The notes: a model not told the origin generated them from the sequence alone. A stretch of DNA of 38,495 nucleotides from Lachnospiraceae bacterium (GCA_030524635.1 JAUNGG010000039.1:1-38495); one strand, 5' to 3'. Positions 24,461 to 33,404 are shown, counted from the stretch's first letter. A program made the numbers and translations.

Positions 24461-26424
24461 TGAACAAGAAACGAAAATCCCTGCGGGAATTCTTTTCCAA
24501 TTTTTACTTAGTACTGATTTTGATCTTTTTATACGCCCCTATCATGACCATGATGGTTCTGTCCTTCAACACCTCCAAGTCCAGGACCCAGTGGGGCGGC
24601 TTTACCTTAAGCTGGTACAAGCAGATGCTGTCTGACCCCAACATCATCTCAGCGCTGTACAACACTCTGCTGATCGCCTTCGTGTCGGCGCTGGCCGCCT
24701 GCATTATCGGCACGGCAGCCGCCATCGCCATCAACAGCATGAAGCCAATGACCAGAACCATCGTACTGGGCATTACCAACATTCCTATGCTGAACGCGGA
24801 TATCGTAACCGGTATTTCTCTGATGCTGGCCTTCATCGCATTCGGGATCTCCCTGGGCTTTAAGACCATCCTAATCTCCCACATCACCTTTAATATCCCC
24901 TATGTGATATTAAGCGTGATGCCGAAGCTGAAGCAGACCAACAAATATACTTATGAGGCCGCTCTGGATCTGGGCGCTCATCCGGCCTACGCCTTTTTCA
25001 AGGTCGTGTTCCCGGATATCATGCCCGGCGTCCTGTCCGGCTTCCTGCTGGCATTTACCATGTCGCTGGATGATTTTATTATCACCCACTTTACCAGAGG
25101 CGCCGGGATCAATACCCTGTCCACCCTGATTTACAGCCAGGTGCGCCGCGGCATCCAGCCGTCCATGTATGCCCTGTCCACGGTTATTTTCCTGGTGGTG
25201 CTGGTGCTTCTGCTGATCACCAATTACCGGCCGAAGCAAAAGCAAGCGATCCCCGGCATGGCAGGAAGCAATGGCGCAGGCTCCACTTCCGGTTCTGTCT
25301 CCGGCACAGGCTCCGGCAATTCTTCCGGGGGCAAATTCCAGAAGGCGGCAGCAGCAATCGCTGCGGTCTGCATTGTCCTGGCAGTAAGCTGGGTCACCTT
25401 TATGAAATATTCAGTAAGCAGCAGCGATGAGCTGTATGTCTACAACTGGGGAGAATATATTGATGAAGATGTGGTTTCCATGTTCGAGGAGGAGACCGGC
25501 ATCAAGGTTACTTACGATATGTTTGAAACCAATGAGGAGATGTATCCTGTCATCGATGCCGGCGCCGTGTGCTATGATGTGGTCTGCCCATCCGATTACA
25601 TGATCCAGAAAATGATAGAAAATGATATGCTGGCGGAGATCAATTTTGAAAACATCCCCAATATCGACCAGATCAATCCGGTTTACATGGAGATGTCCCA
25701 ATCCTTCGACCCTCAGAATAAATATTCCGTTCCTTACTGCTGGGGAACCGTAGGAATCCTTTATAATACCAAACGTCTGGAGGAGCTGGGCGTAGATCCT
25801 CCGGAAAGCTGGCATGATCTGTGGAATCCGGCGCTGTCCGGCGAGATCCTGATGCAGGACAGCGTCCGGGATGCCTTTATGGTAGCCTTAAAGGATCTGG
25901 GCTACTCCATGAACACCACAAACGAAGCTGAGCTTCAGGAGGCCAAGCAGCTTCTCATCGACCAGAAGCCTCTGGTACAGGCATATGTGATCGATCAGGT
26001 GCGGGATAAGATGATCGGCGGCGAGGCCGCAGTGGGCGTGATCTATTCCGGCGAAATGCTCTATATCCAGGAAGAGGTGGAGAACCTTGGGCTGGATTAC
26101 AGCCTGGAATATGTGGTTCCCAGGGAGGGAACCAATCTGTGGCTGGATTCCTGGGTGATCCCGGCCAATGCTCCCAACAAGGAGAATGCCGAGAAATGGA
26201 TCAACTTCCTCTGCCGCCCGGAGATCGCACTGCGGAACTTTGAATACATCACCTACCCTACGCCCAACCAGGGAGCCTTTGAGCTGCTGGATCAGGAGCT
26301 GCAGGAAAACAAAGCCATCTTCCCGGATCTGGACAGCCTGGAAAACAGTGAGGTGTACCGGTATCTGGGAGATGAAGAGGATGCGGTGTACAATGCGTTG
26401 TGGAAAGAGGTAAAATCAAAATAA
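24460..26424 (+). CDS. potCD: PotC permease fused to PotD polyamine-binding protein
   Basis: A 654-aa single chain combining two normally separate subunits. Residues 1-260 are a PotC permease with six helices and the EAA loop YEAALDLGAHPAYAFFKVVF (165-184). A Gly/Ser-rich linker (about 267-291) leads to an extra transmembrane helix (about 295-313). Residues about 324-654 are a PotD-type periplasmic-binding-protein domain (ELYVYNWGEYIDEDVVSMFE, WLDSWVIPANAPNKENAEKW). The helix tethers the binding domain outside the membrane, taking the place of a lipoprotein anchor. No separate potD is present. Similar fusions are known in some Firmicutes. The frame is uninterrupted, so it is not a read-through artefact within this sequence. 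Confidence 0.95.
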   Translation: MNKKRKSLREFFSNFYLVLILIFLYAPIMTMMVLSFNTSKSRTQWGGFTLSWYKQMLSDPNIISALYNTLLIAFVSALAACIIGTAAAIAINSMKPMTRTIVLGITNIPMLNADIVTGISLMLAFIAFGISLGFKTILISHITFNIPYVILSVMPKLKQTNKYTYEAALDLGAHPAYAFFKVVFPDIMPGVLSGFLLAFTMSLDDFIITHFTRGAGINTLSTLIYSQVRRGIQPSMYALSTVIFLVVLVLLLITNYRPKQKQAIPGMAGSNGAGSTSGSVSGTGSGNSSGGKFQKAAAAIAAVCIVLAVSWVTFMKYSVSSSDELYVYNWGEYIDEDVVSMFEEETGIKVTYDMFETNEEMYPVIDAGAVCYDVVCPSDYMIQKMIENDMLAEINFENIPNIDQINPVYMEMSQSFDPQNKYSVPYCWGTVGILYNTKRLEELGVDPPESWHDLWNPALSGEILMQDSVRDAFMVALKDLGYSMNTTNEAELQEAKQLLIDQKPLVQAYVIDQVRDKMIGGEAAVGVIYSGEMLYIQEEVENLGLDYSLEYVVPREGTNLWLDSWVIPANAPNKENAEKWINFLCRPEIALRNFEYITYPTPNQGAFELLDQELQENKAIFPDLDSLENSEVYRYLGDEEDAVYNALWKEVKSK

Positions 26425-26481
26425 CCCCCATGCGGCAGGCAGACGCGCCGCCGCACAGCAAAGCTTTGGAGGAGCGCACTT

Positions 26482-26538
26482 GGCATCCCTGGCATGATCT
26501 GCTGCCGGAGTTCGGCAGCAGATCATGCCAGGGATGCC
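26482..26538. terminator. Long perfect-stem terminator between potCD and the AAA pseudogene
   Basis: Two 26-nt arms (26482-26507 and 26513-26538) are perfectly complementary around a 5-nt loop (GAGTT), followed by TTTCT on the plus strand. It ends the pot operon. The T-run on the other strand is weaker, but it may also stop minus-strand transcripts from the pseudogene at 26554. The stem is far longer than needed for termination. Confidence 0.85.
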
Positions 26539-26553
26539 TTTCTATTGATCTGA

Positions 26554-28030
26554 TTATCCTGCATACTGCTCGATCCTGCATTGGTGACGTTTCTTTTCAT
26601 CATAATTAATCCCAACCAGCAAAATTTCCGGCCAGTCTTTCACCTTCTGTACATAATTTCTTTCTCTTATCTGTGCAATTGCTTCCTCACAGGATTTTCC
26701 GATCTTCAATTCCAGAATAATAACCGGCAAGCCCTTCTTTTTGGGGCGGAACAGATAATCGCAATATCCTTTTCCGCTTTTTGCCTCACGTTCAATCTCA
26801 TAATCCTTTCTAGCGTACAAATAGCACAACGTAATCACGCAGGACAGCGCATTTTCATCATTATAATTTAAAAACGGAATTTCTCTGTCATGGACCTCTT
26901 CCAGAATCTCAGCCACAGTTTTTTCATCTTCCTCTATGGTAGCCTGCAGCATCTCCCGGGAACGATCCACAATTTCTTTAACCTCTCCCATACTATCCCG
27001 TGCCAATACCTTCTGATACTTTTCCATCAGCTCATAGTTCGGAATCTTCAGCTTTCCGTCATAATAAGACAAAAAGCCGTAAACCACCATGGCCGACAAA
27101 ATCTCATCTCTGGTATTCAGACGAAGGTCTGCGGCTGCATAGCCCTGGAGTTCCACCTCAACAGGAATCCCGGCTACCAGCTTTACAATATCCTCCCGGA
27201 CTTCATCTACATTATGCTCAATGCAGTCCGCAATCTCATTCATTGGTCCGGTTTCTGTCCAATAATTCAGGCAAACCCCATCGCTTCAGTTCCTGAAAGC
27301 TGACGCGGGTATGCTCCCGGCACAGCTTCTGCACCTCAGCTTCACTTAACCCAAAGTATGCCTCGTAAACATGATCATTCATGAAATGATATTCCCGGAA
27401 CATATTCAATTCAGAACCGCTTGAATATTTAGCAATGGGCAGCACGCCGGTCATATAGGCCAGTTCCACATAGGGCTGATCCTTCAAAAGCCCCTTTAAG
27501 AACTTCAGATAAAGCTGCTTCTCCTTATCATGCATAAATTCTTCATGAAATACAGAATCCCATTCATCCAGAATAAAAATGAAGGAATCCCCGGTGTCCA
27601 GCAGCATCCTGCTTATCATGCTATATTCTTTTCCCCTCAGCGCAGGATACGTTTCTGCCAGATCATTCCGCAGTTCAGTCAAAATATTGGTAATATAATC
27701 CTGGTAACTGAGACATAGATCCGGCATTCTGCTGAAATCAATGTAGATCACATTATGCTGGTTCAGATGCTGCAGATAGGTCTTCTCCTTCGAAATCGCA
27801 AGACCGCAGAACAGCTCACGACTGTCATATCCTCTGGTGTAATATGCTCCCAGCATATTTGCATTAATGGTCTTTCCAAACCTTCGCGGGCGTGTAATGC
27901 ACACATAACATTCATCGGTGCCGATCAAATCATTCAGCGGCTTAATAAGCAGGCTTTTATCTACATATATTTTTCTTTTCAGTGTTTTCTGGTAATTGAT
28001 TATTGGGGAGCTGACATTCAAATGATACAT
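26554..28030 (-). pseudogene. AAA-ATPase-like / PD-(D/E)XK nuclease-like protein, broken by an internal deletion
   Basis: Two overlapping frames together make one decayed gene. The first (28030-27236) has an AAA-ATPase-like domain: YVDKSLLIKPL, the degenerate P-loop TRPRRFGKTINANML and Walker B-like FIFILDEWDSVF. The second (27243-26554) has the C-terminal PD-(D/E)XK-like domain with GYCDYLFRPKKKGLPVIILE and the ELK motif. At about 27250-27285 the frame shifts: the minus strand encodes CLNYWTETGPMNE in the second frame, a run expected to be in frame with the first part. The usual WYDGY...YNPRSV stretch of the family is missing, so a deletion of several tens of codons removed it and broke the frame. 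The start at 28030 (MYHLNVSSP) has AGGAGG. Whether either fragment is still expressed is unknown. Confidence 0.85.
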
Positions 28031-28052
28031 ACGCACCTCCTGTTTTCTTTCA

Positions 28053-29486
28053 TTATAGCCTGTTTTTCTGGAATCTGCAATGCCAGACAAAATGGTGCGG
28101 TACCACCCTTGAAATTTGATACATTTTATAAATCTTTCGCAGCTCCATGATCCCGATCCCTGCAGCCAGAAGTCCGCTTGCCACGTTGCTGACGGCCATC
28201 ACGATTCCTGCGCTTACATTGCCCAGATCGGTAAAGTGCTGTAAGGCCCACAGGACGGGGATTCGGAAAACGAATACCCGGCAGAAGTTCATGAAAAGGG
28301 TGATCCTGGTCTTGCCAAATCCATAAAGCAGGCCCAGGACAGCGGCATTGATGCCCAGCGGGATGGCAGCGATGGCTTCGTATCGGTAGATTTCTGCGAT
28401 CATGGAAGCAAACCTGGCATTGTCACCGGCAAAAAAGCGGGAAAGTGAATCCAGGCACAGCAGGGATACGCTCATCAGAACTGCGCCGATTCCGATATTG
28501 ATTCCCAGCGTCCATTTAAAGGCAGAAATGGCTCGCTCCGGCTTTCCGCCGCCCAGGTTCTGGCTGATCACGGCGGAGCAGCCTTCCTGGAAACCATTTT
28601 GCGGGGTGGTAGTGATGCCGCTGATATTATTGGAAATTCCCAGTGCGCCTACGGTCCAGGAGCCGTACACGGTGCTCATGGAATTGATGACCACTTTTCC
28701 CAGGGAAAATGCAATCTTTTCTACCATGACCGGGAAGGAGAGAATCAGCATGGGAGTCACCACCGCCCGCTTCAGGGAAATCGCTTTCAGCGAAAAGCCG
28801 AAGGCATTGCCCTGCTGATTCAAATTCACCATGGCAGCCAGAAGGAGAAGGCTCTGGGAGATGATGGTTGCTGCGGAGATCATGTTGATGCCGCCGTGAA
28901 GTCCATAGACAAACCAGGCTGTCAGCCCCAGCTTGATGGCAATTACAACCATATTTAAATACAAGATCCGCCTGGAATTTCCCCTGGCACGTTCAATGGC
29001 GATGTAAACATTGTTAAAGAATGTGATCACAAGACCGAACAGCTCTAAAATAAAGTAAGTGGTTCCCTCTGCGATAAATTCTTCCGGTGTATTCATCATC
29101 CGGAGAAACTGGGGGGTAGTGGGAACCAGGATAAAAAGCAGAACGCCCCCCAGGACAGCGCACAGGGCAAACATGGTGCTGACCCGGCGTTTTACCAGTT
29201 CAAAATCTCCTGCCCCGTATGCCTCGCTGACCTTGATGCTGGCCCCTACTGCCAGACCGCTGCCCAGGGCAGAAAGCATCATGTTGATCTGGGACAGATA
29301 AGCTACCGCGGATACGGCGGAGGCGCTGATATGGGCTGCCATCATGGTATCCAGGATCTTAAACAGCTGAGTCAGGCTCTGATATAATGCCAGAGGCACA
29401 CACACATACAGGATTACCTGCCACATGGGGCCGTTCAGCGAAAATTCTCGAAATTTTTCATCCTTCTTTGATAATGCTGCTTTCAT
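28053..29486 (-). CDS. MATE-family efflux transporter
   Basis: A 477-aa protein with about twelve hydrophobic helices in two similar halves, typical of MATE (DinF/NorM-like) drug or metabolite:cation antiporters. Recognisable segments include GPMWQVILYVCVPLALYQSL near the start and QNGFQEGCSAVISQNLGGGK in the second half, where MATE proteins carry a conserved loop. Substrate unknown. It is divergent from an AraC-type regulator gene 145 nt away, which is the likely controller. The last residues (about 455-477) overlap nothing, but the gene ends only 23 nt upstream of the AAA pseudogene's start. Confidence 0.93.
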   Translation of the reverse strand: MKAALSKKDEKFREFSLNGPMWQVILYVCVPLALYQSLTQLFKILDTMMAAHISASAVSAVAYLSQINMMLSALGSGLAVGASIKVSEAYGAGDFELVKRRVSTMFALCAVLGGVLLFILVPTTPQFLRMMNTPEEFIAEGTTYFILELFGLVITFFNNVYIAIERARGNSRRILYLNMVVIAIKLGLTAWFVYGLHGGINMISAATIISQSLLLLAAMVNLNQQGNAFGFSLKAISLKRAVVTPMLILSFPVMVEKIAFSLGKVVINSMSTVYGSWTVGALGISNNISGITTTPQNGFQEGCSAVISQNLGGGKPERAISAFKWTLGINIGIGAVLMSVSLLCLDSLSRFFAGDNARFASMIAEIYRYEAIAAIPLGINAAVLGLLYGFGKTRITLFMNFCRVFVFRIPVLWALQHFTDLGNVSAGIVMAVSNVASGLLAAGIGIMELRKIYKMYQISRVVPHHFVWHCRFQKNRL

Positions 29487-29520
29487 CTCTTGCTCATCCT
29501 CATTTCTTTTTTGTCCATGC

Positions 29521-29549
29521 TTTACAAGGAAACAGTATTATGGTATAAC
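29521..29549 (+). promoter_or_regulatory. Promoter of the AraC-type regulator gene
   Basis: -35 TTTACA (29521-29526), 17-nt spacer, -10 TATAAC (29544-29549), about 83 nt before ATG 29632. No convincing promoter for the divergent MATE gene was seen in the same 145-nt gap. Confidence 0.6.
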
Positions 29550-29631
29550 AAAAATAACTTATAATCTACGGTTTTTATGAGGATTTTAAGGATAATTACA
29601 GATATTTTTACATTCCAAAAGGAGGGCAGCC

Positions 29632-30486
29632 ATGTCAGAAGGTACCTTACGGGACAAGGTGGACAGCTTTGTGATCGACCGGATCAGACGTTCCTCTGAT
29701 TTTGATATGGGGCAGTCCCACTATCACCCTTATTATGAGCTTTACTACCTGCTTTCCGGAAACTGCCGGATGTTTATCAATCATACCATTTATTACGTTT
29801 CGCCAGGTGATATGATCCTGCTCCCGCCGTCTCTGCTCCATAAGGCGGTTTATGGAAGTTCCCGGATGGCAGAGCGCTATAATGTCAGCTTTACCGCTTC
29901 TTATATTTCCTTTTTTCAGGAGAACACTGCCCCCAATACTCTCTCCCGGCTGTTTGATCAGCACAAGCTATCCATACCACCTTCCCATCAGTCCTACATG
30001 GAAGAGCTGTTTGCAAGGCTGGAGCGGGAATTTCACAGTGCAGACGCTTATTCCACGATCCAGTGCAAAAGCAGCCTCACCCAGCTTCTTGTTTTCCTCT
30101 GCCGCTGCCAGCAGCAGAGCCAAAGCCTTGTATCTCAGGTTCCTCAGGAATTAGAACAGGGAGATGAAGCCATCCAGGCGGCTGCCCATTACATTTACCG
30201 ATGTCACCAGGAGCCCCTGACGCTGGAATCAGCCGCAGATGTGGCGCATATGAGCCCTACCTATTTTTCCAGGAAATTTAAACAGGTAACCGGCTTTGGG
30301 TTTAAGGAATATCTGACTTATGTACGGATTCAGAATGGCGCCAGACTTCTTGCCGATACCAGCCTTTCTGTAACGGAGGTGGCGCTGGCCTGCGGCTTTT
30401 CTGATGGGAATTACTTTGGAGATGCTTTCAAAAAGGCAAAGGGAATGTCACCGAATCAGTTCCGGAAAGCACAGAAGATGGTGTAG
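29632..30486 (+). CDS. AraC-family transcriptional regulator with cupin domain
   Basis: A 284-aa regulator. The N-terminal cupin sensor (about 20-100, HYHPYYELYYLLSGNCRM, then VSPGDMILLPPSLLHK) probably binds a small ligand. The C-terminal domain (about 180-284) has two helix-turn-helix motifs, LTLESAADVAHMSPTYFSRK and LSVTEVALACGFSDGNYFGD, then the AraC signature FKKAKGMSPNQFRK. AAAAGGAGG sits 6-7 nt before the ATG. It is divergent from the MATE transporter gene, so it may regulate that transporter. Confidence 0.94.
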   Translation: MSEGTLRDKVDSFVIDRIRRSSDFDMGQSHYHPYYELYYLLSGNCRMFINHTIYYVSPGDMILLPPSLLHKAVYGSSRMAERYNVSFTASYISFFQENTAPNTLSRLFDQHKLSIPPSHQSYMEELFARLEREFHSADAYSTIQCKSSLTQLLVFLCRCQQQSQSLVSQVPQELEQGDEAIQAAAHYIYRCHQEPLTLESAADVAHMSPTYFSRKFKQVTGFGFKEYLTYVRIQNGARLLADTSLSVTEVALACGFSDGNYFGDAFKKAKGMSPNQFRKAQKMV

Positions 30487-30554
30487 CTGTTTCTGTCAGA
30501 TCCCTTTGCCCCGGGAAGCAGCCAGGTATCTCACATATCAGTACACGAACCTAT

Positions 30555-31547
30555 TTAGAAATCCTCCAGATTCAGCATAATTTTATGGTATCCCAGCCCC
30601 TTTAAATACTCCACGATTTCCATTCGGCAGGCGATAATCTGAGATACGGCCCGCTCCTCTGCCATGATCTGCACCTCACTGCCATACACCATCAGCCGGA
30701 CATCCCGGAAATTCATGGAATGCAGATAATTTTCCGCCTGCTCCACCTGCTGTATTTTCTCTCGGGTCAGAATGGTTTTTTCCGGGAAGCGAGTGGCAAA
30801 ACAAATCCCGGGGGAAGAAGGCGGCAGCAAAATTCCCAGTTCCCTAGCCAGCCGCCTCCGTTCCGTACAGGAAAAGCCAAGCTCTGCCAACGGTGCTTTC
30901 ATGTGAAACTCCTCAAGCAGGGATTGTACCATGGGATCACCACAGCTTTCTGTGCTCACTCCGCACAAGATTGTCTCCACTCCCAGGGCGTGACACAACC
31001 GCTGAATCTTTTGAAAGAGATACCGTCTGCAATGATAACATCGGTCTGATGCATTCTTTCGAACACCTCCATAATTCAGCTCATCCATTTCAAAAATGTA
31101 ATGGTCAATGCCAAGTGCCGCAGCCTCCTTCTTAGCCCTCTCCGCCTCCGCCCTTGAGCGCAGATGCCCATTAGCCGTAATGGCCACAAAACTGCTGCGC
31201 AGCTCCTTTGGCAGTTTAGCCGCCGCATTCATCAAGATACGGCTGCCCAGCTCTCCGGTAAATGCAATAGCGGTCTTTCTGTCAGCATACGACTTTATTC
31301 TGCGGCTTAACGTATCGTACGCCCAGGTATGGCCATATAGCAGCTTCGAGGTCTGCTCTGTCCAAACAGCCAATCTCGTTTCTGGCGGACAGTGAAGCCA
31401 GCCATCCAGCAGCGTTTCTGGAGCACATGCAAAGCTATCCCTCTCCTCTTCCTTTCTCTCCGATGGTTTCCCTGATTTCTTCCCTGACTGCCCGTCGAAA
31501 CCGTTTCCCTGCCGCTTTTCTGTTTTTTCCTTTAATTCCACTCTCAA
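30555..31547 (-). CDS. LarE-like sulfur transferase with a degenerate PP-loop
   Basis: A 330-aa protein of the LarE / N-type ATP pyrophosphatase group. The body matches LarE in order: a PP-loop region (95-103), ITANGHLRSRAEAERAKKEA, ASDRCYHCRRYLF (C170, C173), GVSTES, the segment PGICFATRFPEK whose C249 corresponds to the sacrificial-cysteine region of LarE, and the ending YHKIMLNLED. The PP-loop, normally SGGxDS, reads TGELGS: the second glycine and the aspartate are replaced, so ATP-dependent activation may be lost or altered. LarE converts a nicotinate-derived precursor into the nickel-pincer cofactor with LarB and LarC; neither is nearby. The start is TTG 31547, or GTG 31541; no ATG is available near the N-terminus. 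A lysine/glutamate-rich tail of about 40 residues precedes the conserved part. Confidence 0.7.
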   Translation of the reverse strand: MRVELKEKTEKRQGNGFDGQSGKKSGKPSERKEEERDSFACAPETLLDGWLHCPPETRLAVWTEQTSKLLYGHTWAYDTLSRRIKSYADRKTAIAFTGELGSRILMNAAAKLPKELRSSFVAITANGHLRSRAEAERAKKEAAALGIDHYIFEMDELNYGGVRKNASDRCYHCRRYLFQKIQRLCHALGVETILCGVSTESCGDPMVQSLLEEFHMKAPLAELGFSCTERRRLARELGILLPPSSPGICFATRFPEKTILTREKIQQVEQAENYLHSMNFRDVRLMVYGSEVQIMAEERAVSQIIACRMEIVEYLKGLGYHKIMLNLEDF

Positions 31548-31582
31548 TCATCCGCCCTTCTCCGATTCTGCAGCCCAGACAT
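31544..31582 (-). CDS. Candidate 12-codon upstream reading frame of the LarE-like gene
   Basis: ATG 31580-31582 is preceded by GAGGAG at 7 nt, a much better ribosome site than that of the LarE-like start. It encodes MSGLQNRRRADD and its TGA (31544-31546) overlaps the TTG start of the LarE-like gene by two bases. It could couple translation of the main gene, or show that the true N-terminus was cut off by a one-base frameshift. Confidence 0.35.
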   Translation of the reverse strand: MSGLQNRRRADD

Positions 31583-31735
31583 TCCCAATCTCCTCAAAGC
31601 GCCTGCCCCTCTGCAGTTTAAGCCTGTTTTAAACAGCATAACAAGCATAACATCGGAAGTAAGCTATCGGTCAATAGAGTTATGAAATTTGCAAGAAAAT
31701 GTAAGTTTTTCTCTATAATTGTAATGAAACAGTAA

Positions 31736-31778
31736 GAAAAAGGCACCACAGTCAGATTTCTCGTCCGACTGTGGCGCC
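31736..31778 (-). terminator. Terminator of the first cell-wall repeat protein gene
   Basis: On the minus strand GGCGCCACAGTC and GACTGTGGTGCC (arms within 31742-31778, with one G-T/A-C deviation) form a stem followed by a TTTTTCTT run. It lies about 50 nt after the stop at 31828. Confidence 0.85.
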
Positions 31779-31827
31779 TGCTAATTGGCAATTAACATGG
31801 TTTCCCTTTTAAAATCAGCTTTTAAAA

Positions 31828-33306
31828 TTAGTCATCTTCCTCGATACTGTCTACAACATAGTTGGTTACATGAACCTTCTGAGAATCCATATCCGTCACG
31901 GTACCGCTTCTCTTGATCTTACCATTTCCATTGATCAGAACCTGGCTGCCTGCCGGAATCACATCGTTTTCACTCTGGGACTTTGTGGTATAAACGGCCT
32001 CATCCAGCGTTACAACCTGATAGGTGCTTCCATCGCCATAATCGGTAATCAGCGCACCGTCAGCTCCATAAACAGAACCGCTGATAATGGTATTTACATA
32101 AGCCTGACCATTCTTCTTGAAGTAGTAAGTCTTATCCTCTCCATCGATCTCTATGCTGACTCTGCGGTTTGTAACCATCTGACCCTCGGAAGAGCTGTGG
32201 TTATCATCCTCCTGGAAGTAATAGTAGCCGTTTAACTCAGTGCTTCCTCTCTTTACTCCATCTAATAAGAACAAGCCACTTCTCATTCTGCCCTTGGTAT
32301 CGAAGATATAAGTCTTATTGCGGATGGAACGAGCCTTTAATCCATTAAACTCCGCATCGTTGTCTGTAACCTCTTCGCCGTATCCATCGCCCACCTCGGC
32401 TACCTCCGGACGGCCCTTGCTGTCTAAATAGAACCAGTATTCGTCCTCATCATAATCATCATAATCGGTATTTGCATAAGCCCAGATCCAGTTTCTCTCT
32501 CTGCCGCCGTTATCCTCCTGATGATATGCTGCATCGCTGGAGGTAGAAGCACCGCCAGCATTTAAGTTGCTGCCGCTTGCATCCTTGTATACCCACAGGT
32601 CTAACATGATACCGTTGGAATCAAAGCTGTACCATCTGCCGCCGATCTGATTGGTAGAATTTCTTCTTGCCTTGCCGTTGGAGCGGAAATAGAACCACTC
32701 TTCGTCATCATATGGCTCGCCGTCATCGTCTCCGCCGTCAAACAGCTCGTCATCGGTATCCAGCTGCTGCCAGCCGGTTCTGGCCCATCCTTCATTCTCC
32801 TCGCCCAGGTAGTAGAGATTATCATCCCATTCCTGCCAGCCAGTTAACATAATGCCGTCGCCATTAAAAATAAAGTATCCAGTCTGTCCATCGCCATAGG
32901 AAAGACGTTTAATTTCGCCCTCTCCCTCATCGTATCCCAGCGCCCGGCCGTTGTTGTCAAAATAATACCAAACGGTGCTGACATCATCATCATCTAACAG
33001 ATCGTCATTGTCCATGGATACCCATGCGTTGGATACTCTTACACCATTCTCATCTACGTAGTACAGGTTATCACCGGTTTCAATTACCAGATCCTTTGCC
33101 ATGTAGCCGTCCTCATCCAGATAATACCACTGGTTGTTGGACTTTCTCCACTCGTCAGTAACCTTGTCACCGTTTCTATCTAAGTATACCCACTCGCCGT
33201 CTTCCTGATCCCAATGTGGGGTCGCTGCAAAAGAGGTTGCGGATGCACCGATAGCTAACAGAGCTGCTGCAGAAAGAACTGCAACTAATTTTGTCTGCTT
33301 TCTCAT
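31828..33306 (-). CDS. Secreted cell-wall-binding-repeat protein 1
   Basis: A 492-aa secreted protein with a signal peptide (MRKQTKLVAVLSAAALLAIG, probable cut after SFA at about 27). The mature part is a series of choline-binding / cell-wall-binding type 1 repeats: aromatic-glycine motifs such as EWVYLDRNGDKVTDEW, QWYYLDEDGYMAKD, GYFIFNGDGIMLTGW, NLYYLGEENEGW, WFYFRSNGKA and TYIFDTKGRMRSG. It is strongly acidic, with runs of Asp. No catalytic domain is seen, so it is likely a surface-coating or adhesin-like protein. It is a full-length paralogue of the protein at 34627-36228, with shared N- and C-terminal segments (SGTVTDMDSQKVHVTNYV near the end). Start ATG 33306 has AGGAG about 12 nt upstream, as in the paralogue. 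It is divergent from the tyrosine recombinase gene at 33630. Confidence 0.92.
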   Translation of the reverse strand: MRKQTKLVAVLSAAALLAIGASATSFAATPHWDQEDGEWVYLDRNGDKVTDEWRKSNNQWYYLDEDGYMAKDLVIETGDNLYYVDENGVRVSNAWVSMDNDDLLDDDDVSTVWYYFDNNGRALGYDEGEGEIKRLSYGDGQTGYFIFNGDGIMLTGWQEWDDNLYYLGEENEGWARTGWQQLDTDDELFDGGDDDGEPYDDEEWFYFRSNGKARRNSTNQIGGRWYSFDSNGIMLDLWVYKDASGSNLNAGGASTSSDAAYHQEDNGGRERNWIWAYANTDYDDYDEDEYWFYLDSKGRPEVAEVGDGYGEEVTDNDAEFNGLKARSIRNKTYIFDTKGRMRSGLFLLDGVKRGSTELNGYYYFQEDDNHSSSEGQMVTNRRVSIEIDGEDKTYYFKKNGQAYVNTIISGSVYGADGALITDYGDGSTYQVVTLDEAVYTTKSQSENDVIPAGSQVLINGNGKIKRSGTVTDMDSQKVHVTNYVVDSIEEDD

Positions 33307-33371
33307 AATGAATGCACTCTCCTTTTTTCTTTTTGAAATTCTTTTGAAATTCCTTTCAACATTACCAGGTC

Positions 33372-33377
33372 ATTATA
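33372..33377 (-). promoter_or_regulatory. -10 box of surface protein 1, in a leader shared with surface protein 2
   Basis: TATAAT on the minus strand lies 65 nt before the ATG. No canonical -35 stands at 17 nt (CCGATA). The stretch 33301-33398, from the start codon through this box, is nearly the same as 36223-36321 before surface protein 2. Within it GAAATTC occurs twice (around 33334-33351). Confidence 0.6.
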
Positions 33378-33404
33378 CTTCCAATATTTGAAATTATCGG
33401 AAGT
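33377..33404. other. Candidate recombination site A (28-nt dif-like inverted repeat)
   Basis: A 28-nt sequence begins ACTTCC and ends GGAAGT, so its outer 6 bp are perfect inverted repeats; the centre contains TTCCAATATTTGAA, itself a near palindrome. The size and the ACTTCC left arm with ATTAT in the right arm resemble the Firmicute XerCD dif site as I recall it. It overlaps the surface-gene -10 box and adjoins the recombinase gene. Recombination here is inferred. Confidence 0.45.

Noticed and set aside
31635..31652. Tandem AGCATAACA repeat (two copies)
   Set aside because: Two short copies beside a small palindrome are too little to call a regulatory element or CRISPR remnant.
33306..33325. 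Four-codon GTG mini-frame whose TGA overlaps the surface-gene ATG (also before surface protein 2)
   Set aside because: The GTG is only one base from GGAG, too near for normal initiation, so it is probably coincidental in the shared leader.
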